A DNA stretch of 43,190 nt from an uncultured Alphaproteobacteria bacterium (GTDB lineage: Bacteria > Pseudomonadota > Alphaproteobacteria > Rhodobacterales > Rhodobacteraceae), in the NCBI GenBank assembly GCA_902599445.1, contig CACKFK010000014.1:1-43190 (forward strand). The letters are read 5' to 3'. Each line of letters starts with the position of its first letter. Within the stretch, counting starts at the first letter, position 1. The notes below the pieces were generated by a model. That model was not told the origin of the DNA. It did no database searches and saw only the letters and a list, made by a program, of their open reading frames with translations. The position numbers and the translations under genes were made by a program. Of this stretch, positions 17,058 through 25,443 are shown one piece after another.

Positions 17058-17666
17058 ATGTCTTGGATTAAAACAGTTTCATACGAAGATTCACATGGGC
17101 GGTTACGCTCTCTTTATGATCGGGTTAAAGGGCCAAATGACAATGTAGATAATATCATGATGTTACATTCTTTGAGGCCTCATACTATGGAAGGTCATAT
17201 GGCTATTTACAAATACGTTCTCCATCATACAAATAATGTCGTCCCAAAATGGTTTTTAGAAACATTAGGAGTTTGGGTTAGCCATCTAAATAACTGCAGT
17301 TATTGTGTAGACCATCATTTTGAAGGATTAAAACGAGCACTGGTTGACAACACAAAGGCCCACTCCATAAGAAACGCCATTGAACAAAATAATATTTCAG
17401 CTGCGCCATTAAATGAAAAAGAAAAATCAGCAATGTTTTACGCTCAAATACTAAATGAATCCCCATCTGAATTGACCGAAAAAAATATTAAAGAACTTAG
17501 AAATGTTGGTTTTGATGACGGTGAAATCTTGGAACTAAACCAAGTTTGTGCGTATTTTTCATACGCAAACCGTACAGTTCTGGGCTTGGGCTGTTCGATA
17601 GATGGTGATATCATCGGACTTTCACCCAATAATTCTGAAGATCCCAATGATTGGTCACATAGTTAA
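17058..17666 (+). CDS. AhpD/carboxymuconolactone decarboxylase-like peroxidase-related protein
   Basis: A 202-residue all-helical protein of the AhpD/CMD-like group. The redox motif is NNCSYCVDHH: C80-x-x-C83 with H87, preceded by E68, the layout used by AhpD for peroxide reduction and proton relay. Length fits the peroxidase-related subgroup of about 180-200 residues. AAGGA precedes the ATG. It is the last gene of the DddQ-like/P450 cluster and could handle peroxide from uncoupled P450 cycles or a downstream product; both ideas are inference. Nothing follows it for more than 500 bp, so the transcript likely ends soon after. Confidence 0.8.
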   Translation: MSWIKTVSYEDSHGRLRSLYDRVKGPNDNVDNIMMLHSLRPHTMEGHMAIYKYVLHHTNNVVPKWFLETLGVWVSHLNNCSYCVDHHFEGLKRALVDNTKAHSIRNAIEQNNISAAPLNEKEKSAMFYAQILNESPSELTEKNIKELRNVGFDDGEILELNQVCAYFSYANRTVLGLGCSIDGDIIGLSPNNSEDPNDWSHS

Positions 17667-18204
17667 TTTACGTCTAAAAGTTCTTATATCTTCAATTAAT
17701 AAGCTTAGGTGTGCCATGGCAGTAAAATGACCGCCCCTACGCATTTTCGTCCATTGCTTATATTATAAGGCTTTTCAAGATATGCTCTGAATGGCAAAGA
17801 AGTCTATTAGTAGAATGGAATTATCTTTTTTAATTATTTAGAATGTAACAAGTGAAATTTTCAGCAGGATTGTGAGGTGCGGATTAGTTTGATGTACCAC
17901 CTCCAAACCACCTACACCTCACTTTAGCCCTCCGCCTGTTGGAGAGCATATCCTGATGAGTTATTGTTAACGTCACATTTTTTATTTTGTTAAGTAAAAA
18001 TCAATTCAAATCTTATTTAATTACAAATGAAGCATCCCACTTGTAGGTTCCCTCGACCTAGCTTGCTAGAATGGTCCTATCCTAAATCCTAGTTATGCAT
18101 ATTCACAAGTAATCTAAGAACCCACTTCAACTCCTTAATACAATAATATTACTCAGACTGTACACATATGGTGGGCTAGTATACTAATTGAAAATTGGAA
18201 AATT
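17667..18204. other. Intergenic stretch, no gene seen; contains inverted repeats
   Basis: About 540 bp between the AhpD-like gene and fxsA. No credible ORF is present. gtgaggtg at 17872-17879 pairs perfectly with cacctcac at 17915-17922, enclosing about 35 bases that are more GC-rich than the surroundings (several ccacct copies). A smaller hairpin ctagc-tt-gctag lies at 18058-18069. These could belong to a terminator, a leader or an unrecognised small RNA; I cannot match any known RNA family. Confidence 0.4.
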
Positions 18205-18615
18205 ATGAGTGAGCGCGATTTGGTTTTTTTTATTCTTTTTTTATCAGTTCCAATATTAGAAATTTACATATTTCTTAAGGTCAGCGAACATGTTGGCCCC
18301 TTAGAAACTGTCTGTCTTATAGTTCTAACAGCCATAGTTGGTAGTGTTCTAATAAAAAGGGAGGGGATTAAAACTATACACCGAATTAAGACTATTCCTT
18401 TGAATAATCTAGACCATCTTTTAAAAGCCTTAGGTGATGGTTTTTTTGTAGTAATATCAGGAATTTTACTATTAACCCCTGGGTTTATTACTGATTTCTT
18501 AGGACTAGCACTATTTTTTTCAAAGCCTCGCCACCTCATAACAAGTTTTTTCATTAAGAGAATTAATTTTTCTTCCCATTTGAACTTCAACCATGACGAC
18601 TCTGACAGAAATTAA
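18205..18615 (+). CDS. fxsA: FxsA family membrane protein
   Basis: A 136-residue membrane protein of the FxsA family, a small cytoplasmic-membrane protein first known for relieving phage T7 exclusion by F plasmid in E. coli. The N-terminal block has the typical order: hydrophobic helix, PILEIYIFLKVSEHVG, then a second helix LIVLTAIVGSVLIKREG. After the amphipathic loop comes the conserved GDGFFVVISGILLLTPGFITDFLGL (residues 73-97). Cytoplasmic tail is basic and then acidic. It is a widespread housekeeping gene with no clear link to its neighbours. Confidence 0.9.
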   Translation: MSERDLVFFILFLSVPILEIYIFLKVSEHVGPLETVCLIVLTAIVGSVLIKREGIKTIHRIKTIPLNNLDHLLKALGDGFFVVISGILLLTPGFITDFLGLALFFSKPRHLITSFFIKRINFSSHLNFNHDDSDRN

Positions 18616-18777
18616 AGGGTGAATGGATCCGCATAAAGCCTCCTTAAAGTATCGCATATTTTAGTAATGGAAAAAATTTTTGGAACACAACTTCCTTTAC
18701 GGTTCTTAGTTTAATAAAAAAAAAGGGAATCTAAGGCATTCTTCAAATCAAATAAAGGTAAAATATGATATTTGGGC

Positions 18778-19512
18778 TTAAACTGGGCAAATCATACTGC
18801 GTTTCCCACTCATATAATCATCTATTATACTATGCATTTTATTTGTCCCAAAACTCGGTCCATGCCCAGCATGAATTGTCGCTATAGGAAATTCTTTTAG
18901 ACGTTGGAGGCTTTCTTTAAATATCTCAGGAATAGAGTGATATAGATGGTCATAAAGCACCCCGTCGTAAAGGGTATCTCCCGTGAACATTATCCCAGTC
19001 TTCTCTTCCCAGACGGCCACAGAACCGGGTGAGTGACCTGGAAAGTGTATTATCTGAAAAGATCTGTTACCTAGATCAATTATATCACCTTCCTGAACTG
19101 GATTTGTTATTGGAGCTGCTTCCATACACCAAGACTCTAACTTAAACCCTTCATAGGGGTATTCAAGCAAATGTTCTGGTTTTATTAAATCTGCAACCGT
19201 AGACTTTCGTGTCGGATTAGAAAAAATATCTTGTTCTGCTAGATGTCCTGATTTTATTTTAAACTGGTTTAACCCTCCAGCATGATCGTGATGGCTATGC
19301 GTACATAAAGCGATTATTGATCTTTCAGAGATTTGGAAAATGTCGTCAGCAATAGGCCATAAACCTAAGCCCGTATCAATAATTAAGTCTCTCTCACTTC
19401 CTCGGATGTGCCAAATATTGCACCGCCAATTCTGAGATACCTTAGTCTCTAATATAAGTGATATTTCATTGGGAAGATTCTGGTAACTATAATAAATCTT
19501 ATTGGTATTCAC
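18778..19512 (-). CDS. Metallo-beta-lactamase fold hydrolase
   Basis: A 244-residue hydrolase of the MBL superfamily. The metal motif THSHHDHAGG gives H72, H74, D76 and H77. A later HFPGHSPGSVAVW supplies the next His, GDTLYDG the bridging Asp, and HAGHGPSFG the last His, so both metal sites look complete. Start codon is GTG with AGGTGG a few bases upstream. This layout is common to glyoxalase II-like and lactonase-like proteins; the length and C-terminus do not match true GloB. It is divergent from the small unknown gene at 19.8 kb. Substrate unknown. Confidence 0.87.
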   Translation of the reverse strand: MNTNKIYYSYQNLPNEISLILETKVSQNWRCNIWHIRGSERDLIIDTGLGLWPIADDIFQISERSIIALCTHSHHDHAGGLNQFKIKSGHLAEQDIFSNPTRKSTVADLIKPEHLLEYPYEGFKLESWCMEAAPITNPVQEGDIIDLGNRSFQIIHFPGHSPGSVAVWEEKTGIMFTGDTLYDGVLYDHLYHSIPEIFKESLQRLKEFPIATIHAGHGPSFGTNKMHSIIDDYMSGKRSMICPV

Positions 19513-19827
19513 TTTTCCACCTAATACTCTAAAGTTTTTATCATAACTGCCTCGATTCAGAATAAATTAAAATCATTACAAGCAATTTGTCCAAACCTAA
19601 ATTCTTCCGGCCCACAATCTATATTGTATACAGAAGCATTCTAAGTTTCCTATCTATTATTCCAATTAACATGGATTTTAACACAAAATGAAAGCCTGAA
19701 TTACTTTATAACGCTTTAATATTTAAACAATCATGGGATTATAGTAAGATCTGTTGACAGAAGTTTTGGTTACAACACGATACCTTGTGTTCTACACAAG
19801 CTGATGATTGGAAGGTAGTTTGATATC
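19513..19827. promoter_or_regulatory. Divergent intergenic region with a possible promoter
   Basis: About 315 bp between the minus-strand hydrolase and the plus-strand 107-aa gene. A ttgaca at 19754-19759 is followed after 19 bases by gatacc, a weak sigma70-like pair. The interrupted inverted repeat aacac-gatacctt-gtgtt overlaps the -10 side. No ORF is credible here. Confidence 0.3.
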
Positions 19828-20151
19828 ATGACTCAAAAACATTTCATATGCACACATACATTCACTTCAGATCAAAGCCGGCAATTATTTTTGACTCCAC
19901 CTGAAAATAGGAATCCTCCCATTGATAGGCTTAATGAGAAGGAGTGGGCTAAAGCTTCAAAAGGTGATCATGCAACTTGCCTTCAAACTTGGGTGGGTAA
20001 TGACGATTTCTTCTTTTGTCATTGGATCGCAGAAAATGAGGATCAAATATATAATCAGCTAGCAGCATGGCATCTAAATGATATGGTGAATACACTTATC
20101 CACCCAATGCACCGTTTTATGTCAGCCTATAGAAACTCCGATGAAATATAA
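19828..20151 (+). CDS. Small conserved-looking protein of unknown function
   Basis: A 107-residue soluble protein without signal peptide or membrane helix. It reads as a ferredoxin-like or dimeric alpha/beta-barrel small protein: an opening strand HFICTHTF, a middle strand FFFCHWIAENEDQI and a C-terminal helix DMVNTLIHPMHRFM. It is rich in His, Cys and aromatic residues (CTH, FCHW, HPMH), which may bind a metal. The build recalls nickel-binding-like or DUF4242/DUF3303 proteins, but I cannot assign a family. ATG follows GGAAGG at a rather long distance. Confidence 0.65.
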   Translation: MTQKHFICTHTFTSDQSRQLFLTPPENRNPPIDRLNEKEWAKASKGDHATCLQTWVGNDDFFFCHWIAENEDQIYNQLAAWHLNDMVNTLIHPMHRFMSAYRNSDEI

Positions 20152-20387
20152 CAATTTCCAGAATCTGGTCACAAATGGTAATTCAAGACAATGACATGTC
20201 CTGGAAAGCGGATTTCAGATTAAACAAATGTTAAAGCTTTTGTATCCCACCTTAAAGTTACTTAATCTATCTAATTAAGGCTGATATTAGAAATGTTTTA
20301 ATACTAGCTACTATTTTACTAATATGGTTTGTATCATTGTAAAAAATTAGCTCAATGAACCTGAGATATTTTTACCTGGAAGGTTAG

Positions 20388-21368
20388 TTACTTCATGTAT
20401 TGAGTAAAATTTCTATGGTTTCGATATGCTATATGCTCTCCAGCCGTAATTTTCTCATAAAGTATAGGACCGTTACTAAAGTCTTTTGGATCAACAATTG
20501 TTTCACTAGCTGGATCACAAAAGACAGGAATAGAATAACGTGCAGTTTTGTTCCGATTAATGACTCTGTGCTTTGTTGAAATAATACCTCCGTTAGTCCA
20601 ACGCTCCAAGAGATCACCTATATTGCAAACGAAACTACCTTCAATTGGTGGAGCCTCTATCCAATCTCCAGATTTATTTAGCACTTGCAGACCTCCCTGC
20701 GTATCTTGCAAAAGTATAGTTAAAACACCAAAATCAGTGTGTGATGCAGCACCAAAGCGCTCCTGTTTTTCGTCCTCTGTGCTCATTGGCGGATAATAAA
20801 CAAGCTGTCCACGTCCTAATGGCTTTTCATAAGCTTTGACAAAGAATTCCTTGGGCTTGCCAAGTCCAAATGCGAATGCACTGAGAATAGATCGCCCCAA
20901 AGAGATGACCTCATCATAATAAGGCATCAGATTAAGCCGCAGAAATGGTGCTACTTCCTCCGGCCATTGGTTGGGAAAAACCATTGGAGTACCTGCTAGT
21001 ACATCTGGATCATTGGGGCCCACATCCCAACCCCAAAAGTATATTTCTTTTGCGTCATAGGTTTTTGAGCCTTCAAGTTGTGCCATCCCTTGCCCCATCC
21101 ATCCCCGTTGATTTTTGTTCACTGCAACAGTAGATTTTTTTGACACAGGCAAGTCAAAAAAGCGTCTGGATGCTGCAAGAGCTTGTTGCATAACTTTTAT
21201 CGAAATTCCATGCCCTGTAATATAAAAGAATCCTACTCTCTTCGCAGTTTTAACCAATTTCTCGGCAATTTGGATAAAGCCTGTATTCGTTTTTATACTA
21301 GAAATATCGATAATCGGTATTTTCTCAAAACTCGTTGATTTGGCAGAAGCAAATTTAGAGGCTGTCAT
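20388..21368 (-). CDS. Isopenicillin N synthase-like Fe(II)/2OG dioxygenase
   Basis: A 326-residue oxygenase of the 2OG-Fe(II)/IPNS family. The N-terminal DIOX_N part contains IPIIDISSI and VGFFYITGHG (residues 45-54). The iron ligands are H210 and D212 in SHTDFGVLTILLQD, and H267 in STKHRVINR; R277-x-S279 in ARYSIPVF binds the 2-oxoglutarate carboxylate. Length fits bacterial members. AAGGGA precedes the ATG. Bacterial relatives act on diverse small molecules, including plant-type hormones and amino-acid derivatives, so the substrate cannot be named. It stands alone and is divergent from the CBS gene. Confidence 0.9.
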   Translation of the reverse strand: MTASKFASAKSTSFEKIPIIDISSIKTNTGFIQIAEKLVKTAKRVGFFYITGHGISIKVMQQALAASRRFFDLPVSKKSTVAVNKNQRGWMGQGMAQLEGSKTYDAKEIYFWGWDVGPNDPDVLAGTPMVFPNQWPEEVAPFLRLNLMPYYDEVISLGRSILSAFAFGLGKPKEFFVKAYEKPLGRGQLVYYPPMSTEDEKQERFGAASHTDFGVLTILLQDTQGGLQVLNKSGDWIEAPPIEGSFVCNIGDLLERWTNGGIISTKHRVINRNKTARYSIPVFCDPASETIVDPKDFSNGPILYEKITAGEHIAYRNHRNFTQYMK

Positions 21369-21647
21369 CGCGGATTCCCTTACAGAATTGGTCAGGTTTG
21401 GAATGGAATATTTTAGTTTTGTATTTGCAACAACTTATTGATTATAGAAATCGCTCCCTAAACATTTAATTCTATCATCACATGCAAATGTAACAATTTT
21501 GCTTCCAGCAATGCTAACTAAAAAAAAAATTTACGCCTGAAAAAAAATCACCTAATATTAATTCCGAGATTACATTTTACTTTACGTTAGGTAAACTAAC
21601 CATTTTTAAGGAGAGAATCAAGAAACACTTGTTGGGAAAGGGAAGCA

Positions 21648-22079
21648 ATGTCTAAAACCCTCGTGAGTCATTTAATTGAAAGACCTTTGGTAACAATACA
21701 AGAATCAGAAACAGTCGCTACTGCTATAAGAAAACTGGTAAAGCATAAAATTGGAGCAATTCCAGTAACAAATGAAAACGCCGAATTAGCTGGAATTCTG
21801 TCTGAAAGAGATATAGTAAAAGCTCTCACCAAAGTCCCTAATTATAATTTATCGGAACTCCCCATAAGTAAACTAATGACTTCCCCTGTGATATTTTGTG
21901 ACCGAGAGGTTTTCTCTGATAAACTCATGGAGCTCATGACAAAGAACAAAATTAGACATATCCCAATTGTTGAGAATAAAAAACCAATTGGGATTGTATC
22001 TATTGGTGATGTTGTAAACAGATTACTTGAGAAATCCAAATTTGAAAATCAAATGCTTAAAGATTATCTGAGTGGTTAG
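21648..22079 (+). CDS. CBS-domain pair protein
   Basis: A 143-residue protein consisting of two CBS domains (about residues 8-60 and 73-130) and little else. Typical turns are visible: IGAIPVTNENAELAGILSERDIV in the first and IRHIPIVENKKPIGIVSIGDVV in the second. Paired CBS modules bind adenosine nucleotides such as AMP, ATP or SAM and usually sense energy state. Stand-alone proteins of this size are common in alphaproteobacteria and often linked to stress or redox control. GGGAAAGGGAAG precedes the ATG. A small inverted repeat tttac-gttag-gtaaa sits about 50 bp upstream. Confidence 0.88.
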   Translation: MSKTLVSHLIERPLVTIQESETVATAIRKLVKHKIGAIPVTNENAELAGILSERDIVKALTKVPNYNLSELPISKLMTSPVIFCDREVFSDKLMELMTKNKIRHIPIVENKKPIGIVSIGDVVNRLLEKSKFENQMLKDYLSG

Positions 22080-22469
22080 CTTTAGGGAATAAACCGCCTA
22101 TCTGCTGACAACATCTTGGGTAAGGATTGCATTTGTGTGTATTTTGAACAAATTTCAGTAAGTATTTTTTTTGAGTGTTTAAGGGATCATCTGCTGCTCC
22201 TAGGGTTATCTCCATTATTATTCAGAGGTAGGCCACAAATAAAAAAAAGAGAGGTGCTGGAGACAAGGAATAAATTCCGTAGCATGTCCCACCTATTTGA
22301 GTAATTTTTAAGAACCTCAAGAAAACTATATCGACGATCCAAAACAGCAAAGGAATATAAACAATTATGCCCCTATAGCCAGTGATAAATCCTGCATAGT
22401 TTAATATTCCCAAAAAAAACTTGATGAAAAGTACACTTGTTTGTTTACTGTATTTATGGATTATCTGAT
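22080..22469. other. Intergenic stretch without a confident gene
   Basis: About 390 bp between the CBS gene and the second DMT exporter. A hydrophobic minus-strand frame (22222-22485) would overlap the start of the DMT gene and has no clear start or ribosome-binding site, so I do not call it. No terminator with a clear U-tract was seen after the CBS gene. Confidence 0.4.
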
Positions 22470-23336
22470 ATGAAAAGTGTGACAAGTGGTATCACATTTA
22501 TGATATTAACAATATTTCTTTTTTCAATCATGAATGCACTAGCAAAGGGGTTCACTACTCACTACCCAATTATTGAAATAGTTTGGGCGAGATATTTGAG
22601 TCAAACCATTTTTACCACGATAATCTTCCTCCCAAATATTGGTAAGACAATCAAAACAAAGAGAATAACACTCCATCTTTTCAGGTCATTGTTATTATTT
22701 GGTGCCACCATTTTTATGTTTTCTGGTTTCAAATATTTGAGTTTGATATCTACAGTTACTATTTTTCAAGTTGGCCCTCTTGTTGTAGTTATTTTCTCAG
22801 TCATTTTTTTAAAGGAAGCGGTTGGGTTCAGACGCTGGTTAAGCGTTATTATAGGATTTGCTGGAACGCTATTCATCTTAAAACCCGGAACTGAAATGTT
22901 TGCGCTCTATGGTTTTTTCCCAATAATGGCGGCTATTTGTTATGCTGGATACGCTGTTTCAACCAGAAAATTAGGGGCTGAAGAAGATCCTAAAACTAAT
23001 TTTTTTTATACATCATTAGTGGGAACCATAATTTCTTCATTTATGTTAATACCCTATTTTGAACCAATGGCATTCAAAGATCTAGCATTGTTCTCTATGC
23101 TTGGTATTCTTGGAGGCTTGGGGCACTTTTCTTTGGTAATTGCTCTAAGAAGATCAGAAGCATCTTTTCTTGCTCCATTTACCTATTTTGACCTAATATT
23201 TGCCACAATATTAGGAATAGTATTCTTTGCTGAATATCCTGATATTTATGTCCTACTAGGAGCTTTTCTCATTGTATCAGCTGGGATTTATACTTGGTAT
23301 CGAGGAAGAGTAAAAAGAATGATTACGAAAACTTAA
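22470..23336 (+). CDS. EamA/DMT family transporter
   Basis: A 288-residue membrane protein with about ten helices and two EamA repeats. Diagnostic pieces are IVWARYLSQT in helix 2, FSGFKYLSLISTVTIFQVGPLVVVIFS in helices 3-4, and the second repeat's RRSEASFLAPFTYFDLIFA. I chose the ATG at 22470, where the first transmembrane helix begins within a few residues; the upstream TTG would add an unlikely 11-residue extension. It exports small metabolites across the inner membrane. The first repeat keeps the typical RxxxQT of S-adenosylmethionine/amino-acid-exporter-like members, but substrate is not certain. Confidence 0.86.
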   Translation: MKSVTSGITFMILTIFLFSIMNALAKGFTTHYPIIEIVWARYLSQTIFTTIIFLPNIGKTIKTKRITLHLFRSLLLFGATIFMFSGFKYLSLISTVTIFQVGPLVVVIFSVIFLKEAVGFRRWLSVIIGFAGTLFILKPGTEMFALYGFFPIMAAICYAGYAVSTRKLGAEEDPKTNFFYTSLVGTIISSFMLIPYFEPMAFKDLALFSMLGILGGLGHFSLVIALRRSEASFLAPFTYFDLIFATILGIVFFAEYPDIYVLLGAFLIVSAGIYTWYRGRVKRMITKT

Positions 23337-23592
23337 ATAATACTCTGACCTCGCCAACCTGTACCACCCATGTTTCTAACGCTTCCTTCAATCTTCAAAA
23401 TTAAGTATTGAACCTATCCTAAGATAAGGGAGTGTAATATTTGTGAATCTCTTTGATCCTGGCTCCCGAGCAGCCTATCTGCTATTATAAAGGGCAAAAG
23501 AACATCACAACAATTAGCAAATTTAATTTACATTATGTTATAGATTTAACTAGCCTTTAATAACCAAACTATTAGATCATAAGGATGATCCT

Positions 23593-24213
23593 ATGAAATC
23601 TCTTGATCCCATTGACAAGCAAATGACAGCAGAAATGACCTGCAAATGTTCCCGATGCAAATTTTCTTTAAATTATACAACTCCCAGTCTCAGTTTACTA
23701 TGCGCCTGTGAAGATTGTCGACAGGCTTTAGAATGGGGGTTTGAACAAGGTGGAATTGCTCCCACTAACCTGCCTCAGTTATTTTATATCCGATCTGACA
23801 TTAGCACCATTGATGGTCTAGAGTTTATGCAGCCTTTTCAACTTCGCGATAATGCTAAGTCTACACGTGTTTACTGTACAAAATGTTTTTCAATATTAGG
23901 CGTAGATCACCCAGGTTATAGAGATAATGTTTTCATGTTTTTCAAAGGGTTTTGTTGCACCAATTTTGATCTATCAATAAAACCTAGTGCAGTAATTTAT
24001 CTGAAGGATTGCCTTAGAGGTAAAAACTATACCATACCCGATAATATTGAAAAAATTTGGTCCTTCACATCTGAAGAAAGAATTAGATTTTATTCTATAC
24101 CCGAGGTGTCCAACTCACTAACAGACGTCACCACGCCTGCTAAAGGCATGACATTCCGTGAAATAATACAAAAGCTGCCTGAAATCAAAGTATTAAACTT
24201 GGCCCCGAATTAA
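23593..24213 (+). CDS. GFA/CENP-V-like zinc-binding protein
   Basis: A 206-residue protein with the cysteine pattern of the glutathione-dependent formaldehyde-activating enzyme/CENP-V fold: CKCSRC at residues 17-22, CACEDC at 37-42 and CTKC at 95-98. These normally form two zinc sites in a beta-fold domain. AAGGATG precedes the ATG. The C-terminal 70 residues extend beyond a minimal GFA domain and are not recognised. Family proteins bind glutathione adducts or unknown thiol compounds, and the annotation as formaldehyde-activating is doubtful in general. It is the last firm gene before a 1.2-kb gap. Confidence 0.75.
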   Translation: MKSLDPIDKQMTAEMTCKCSRCKFSLNYTTPSLSLLCACEDCRQALEWGFEQGGIAPTNLPQLFYIRSDISTIDGLEFMQPFQLRDNAKSTRVYCTKCFSILGVDHPGYRDNVFMFFKGFCCTNFDLSIKPSAVIYLKDCLRGKNYTIPDNIEKIWSFTSEERIRFYSIPEVSNSLTDVTTPAKGMTFREIIQKLPEIKVLNLAPN

Positions 24214-24419
24214 ATTGCGAATTTAATGGATTTATTTATTTATTTTAACTTAACTTGAGAACTTCGCTAGACAATGTAGCTGGCAGATATTGCCAAGATT
24301 AGGGTGTAGTTTTTAAGTGCCTTTACCCTAGCCTCTCCACAAATCTAGATCGCCAGGAGGGTTATATTGGGTGTTCTGAGTGTTAAAGTCTGGTAGTAAT
24401 TAGCTATAATGCCGCGGAT

Positions 24420-24665
24420 TCACTGATTGGCTAACACGCCGCCACTTACCAATTCCTCTTTGGAAAGGGACCACATTTCATAACTTAGAGATTCCAAGGT
24501 GTTAACGATAAGGTCAAGACTTAATCCAGCACCATTATAGAACTGAAGATCTCTATGAATAATAGTTTGGGTGTCTTCCATTAACCAACGCGCATACTGG
24601 AAGGGATTTTTCCATCCTCCAGTATAAGATGTATTATCGATATTTATTATACTGAAAAATGAAAG
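24420..24665 (-). pseudogene. Gene remnant (C-terminal fragment), family unknown
   Basis: An open frame of 81 codons plus stop with no plausible start at its beginning; the first in-frame ATG would leave 53 residues. The translation looks like real protein: SYTGGWKNPFQYARWLMEDT, then IIHRDLQFYNGAGLSLDLIV, ending GGVLANQ. It has balanced residue use, several Trp and Gly, and no low-complexity bias. The upstream part is missing: a stop lies directly before it and no matching frame continues. I read it as the tail of a gene otherwise deleted. I could not recognise the family. Confidence 0.4.
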
Positions 24666-24751
24666 TTATTTCTGAGCTTAAAAGGCAACCAAGCCAAAAT
24701 TATTACTATGCACTCAATCCCAACGAGAACGAATTAGATGACTCTAAGAAA

Positions 24752-24786
24752 TTAGCTTCAAGGGAGGATATCTCCCCTGAAGCTAA
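24752..24786. terminator. Strong hairpin (15-bp stem, 5-base loop)
   Basis: Arms ttagcttcaagggag and ctcccctgaagctaa pair over 15 positions with one G-U/A-C mismatch and a gatat loop. The flanks are symmetric A/T-rich (aaa on the left, agtatttt on the right), so it could stop transcription in either direction. On the minus strand it lies about 45 bp after the tiny ORF with strong Shine-Dalgarno, as a terminator or attenuator would. Confidence 0.55.
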
Positions 24787-24829
24787 AGTATTTTCGTTAA
24801 TTCGGCCAATTGCATAGGCCTATAATAGC

Positions 24830-24898
24830 TCAATTATTATCCTGGCGGATTAAAGAGAGAACCAATACCTCGCAACCAACTAAATCACCAATAGACAT
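24830..24898 (-). CDS. 22-residue ORF with near-perfect Shine-Dalgarno (leader or small peptide candidate)
   Basis: ATG is preceded by AAAGGAGGTGG with seven bases between GGAGG and the start codon, one of the best ribosome-binding sites in the window. The frame encodes MSIGDLVGCEVLVLSLIRQD plus NN and stops at TGA. The peptide has one Cys and a hydrophobic core with four Leu and three Val. A 15-bp hairpin follows downstream. It may be a translated leader, a small peptide, or the surviving 5' end of a lost gene; the last fits the relic further downstream. Coding status is not proven. Confidence 0.35.
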   Translation of the reverse strand: MSIGDLVGCEVLVLSLIRQDNN

Positions 24899-25232
24899 TG
24901 GACCACCTCCTTTCGATTATTTCTGATGAATATAGTCTACCCAGTTTTCGAATTATTTGAAACCTAAAAAAGTTAATAGTCCGTTTCAAGTTCTGAGGGT
25001 CTAGCACTCTAATTCTGATTGTCACCAAAGCTAATAAATACGGCTTCATTGGCTCCCCGATGACCCAATGATTCTTATTGGCTGGTCTGAATTAGTATTG
25101 ATTATGGTAGAAATAAATGCTCAATTCAGAAAAACTTAATTAGAACAATTTTGAATACGCGAGAATTAAAAGATATAGCCTTACAAATAATCTTACCTAT
25201 TATGATACTCGGTATTAAGAGAAATTGAAAGG

Positions 25233-25329
25233 TTGTACAATTTATATTCTAAACTTCGTACATAATCTAAATGATTTAACCTTTTCATAAAGGTACAAGG
25301 TTTATTTTCATTTTACTTAATATTGTACC
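25233..25329. promoter_or_regulatory. Cluster of TTGTAC-type motifs before the amidase
   Basis: ttgtacaa (25233-25240, a perfect 8-bp palindrome), ggtacaa (25292-25298) and ttgtacc (25323-25329) occur within 100 bp. The last two are inverted copies of each other. Spacing and symmetry suggest binding sites for a dimeric regulator controlling the amidase, which starts about 115 bp downstream. No regulator gene is adjacent. Confidence 0.35.
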
Positions 25330-25443
25330 ACTTTGTAGCATTTTTATGTCTTAACTTACAATTTTTCTTTGAAACAATTTGCCTTGCTTTTCAAAGGCGA
25401 ATATCCAATAACTTCTTTATCGCATTTGATGAAAGGTCTGATC

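Larger units (their letters stand above)
24214..25443. other. 1.2-kb region without a firm gene, holding relics and a small structured element
   Basis: The longest non-coding stretch of the window. It contains a protein-like minus-strand frame without start (24420-24665), a 22-codon minus-strand ORF with a very strong Shine-Dalgarno sequence (24830-24898), a 15-bp stem hairpin (24752-24786), and three TTGTAC-type motifs (25233-25329) before the amidase. A 52-codon plus-strand frame (24659-24817) lacks a ribosome-binding site. The mixture is what a decayed insertion or gene would leave, or it may carry a leader/small-peptide locus. Confidence 0.5.

Noticed and set aside
20229-20345. Two short frames that could join by a frameshift into a single-helix peptide
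   Set aside because: Needs a frameshift and has no supporting start signal; not more than chance in AT-rich DNA.
22222-22485. Hydrophobic 87-codon minus-strand frame between CBS and DMT genes
   Set aside because: Overlaps the start of the DMT gene, has no ribosome-binding site or sensible start, and AT-rich DNA easily gives Phe/Ile/Leu-rich frames.
24659-24817. 52-codon plus-strand frame starting MKVISELKRQPSQ
   Set aside because: No Shine-Dalgarno, and its sequence contains the strong hairpin and lies opposite to the better-supported minus-strand elements; kept only as a note.
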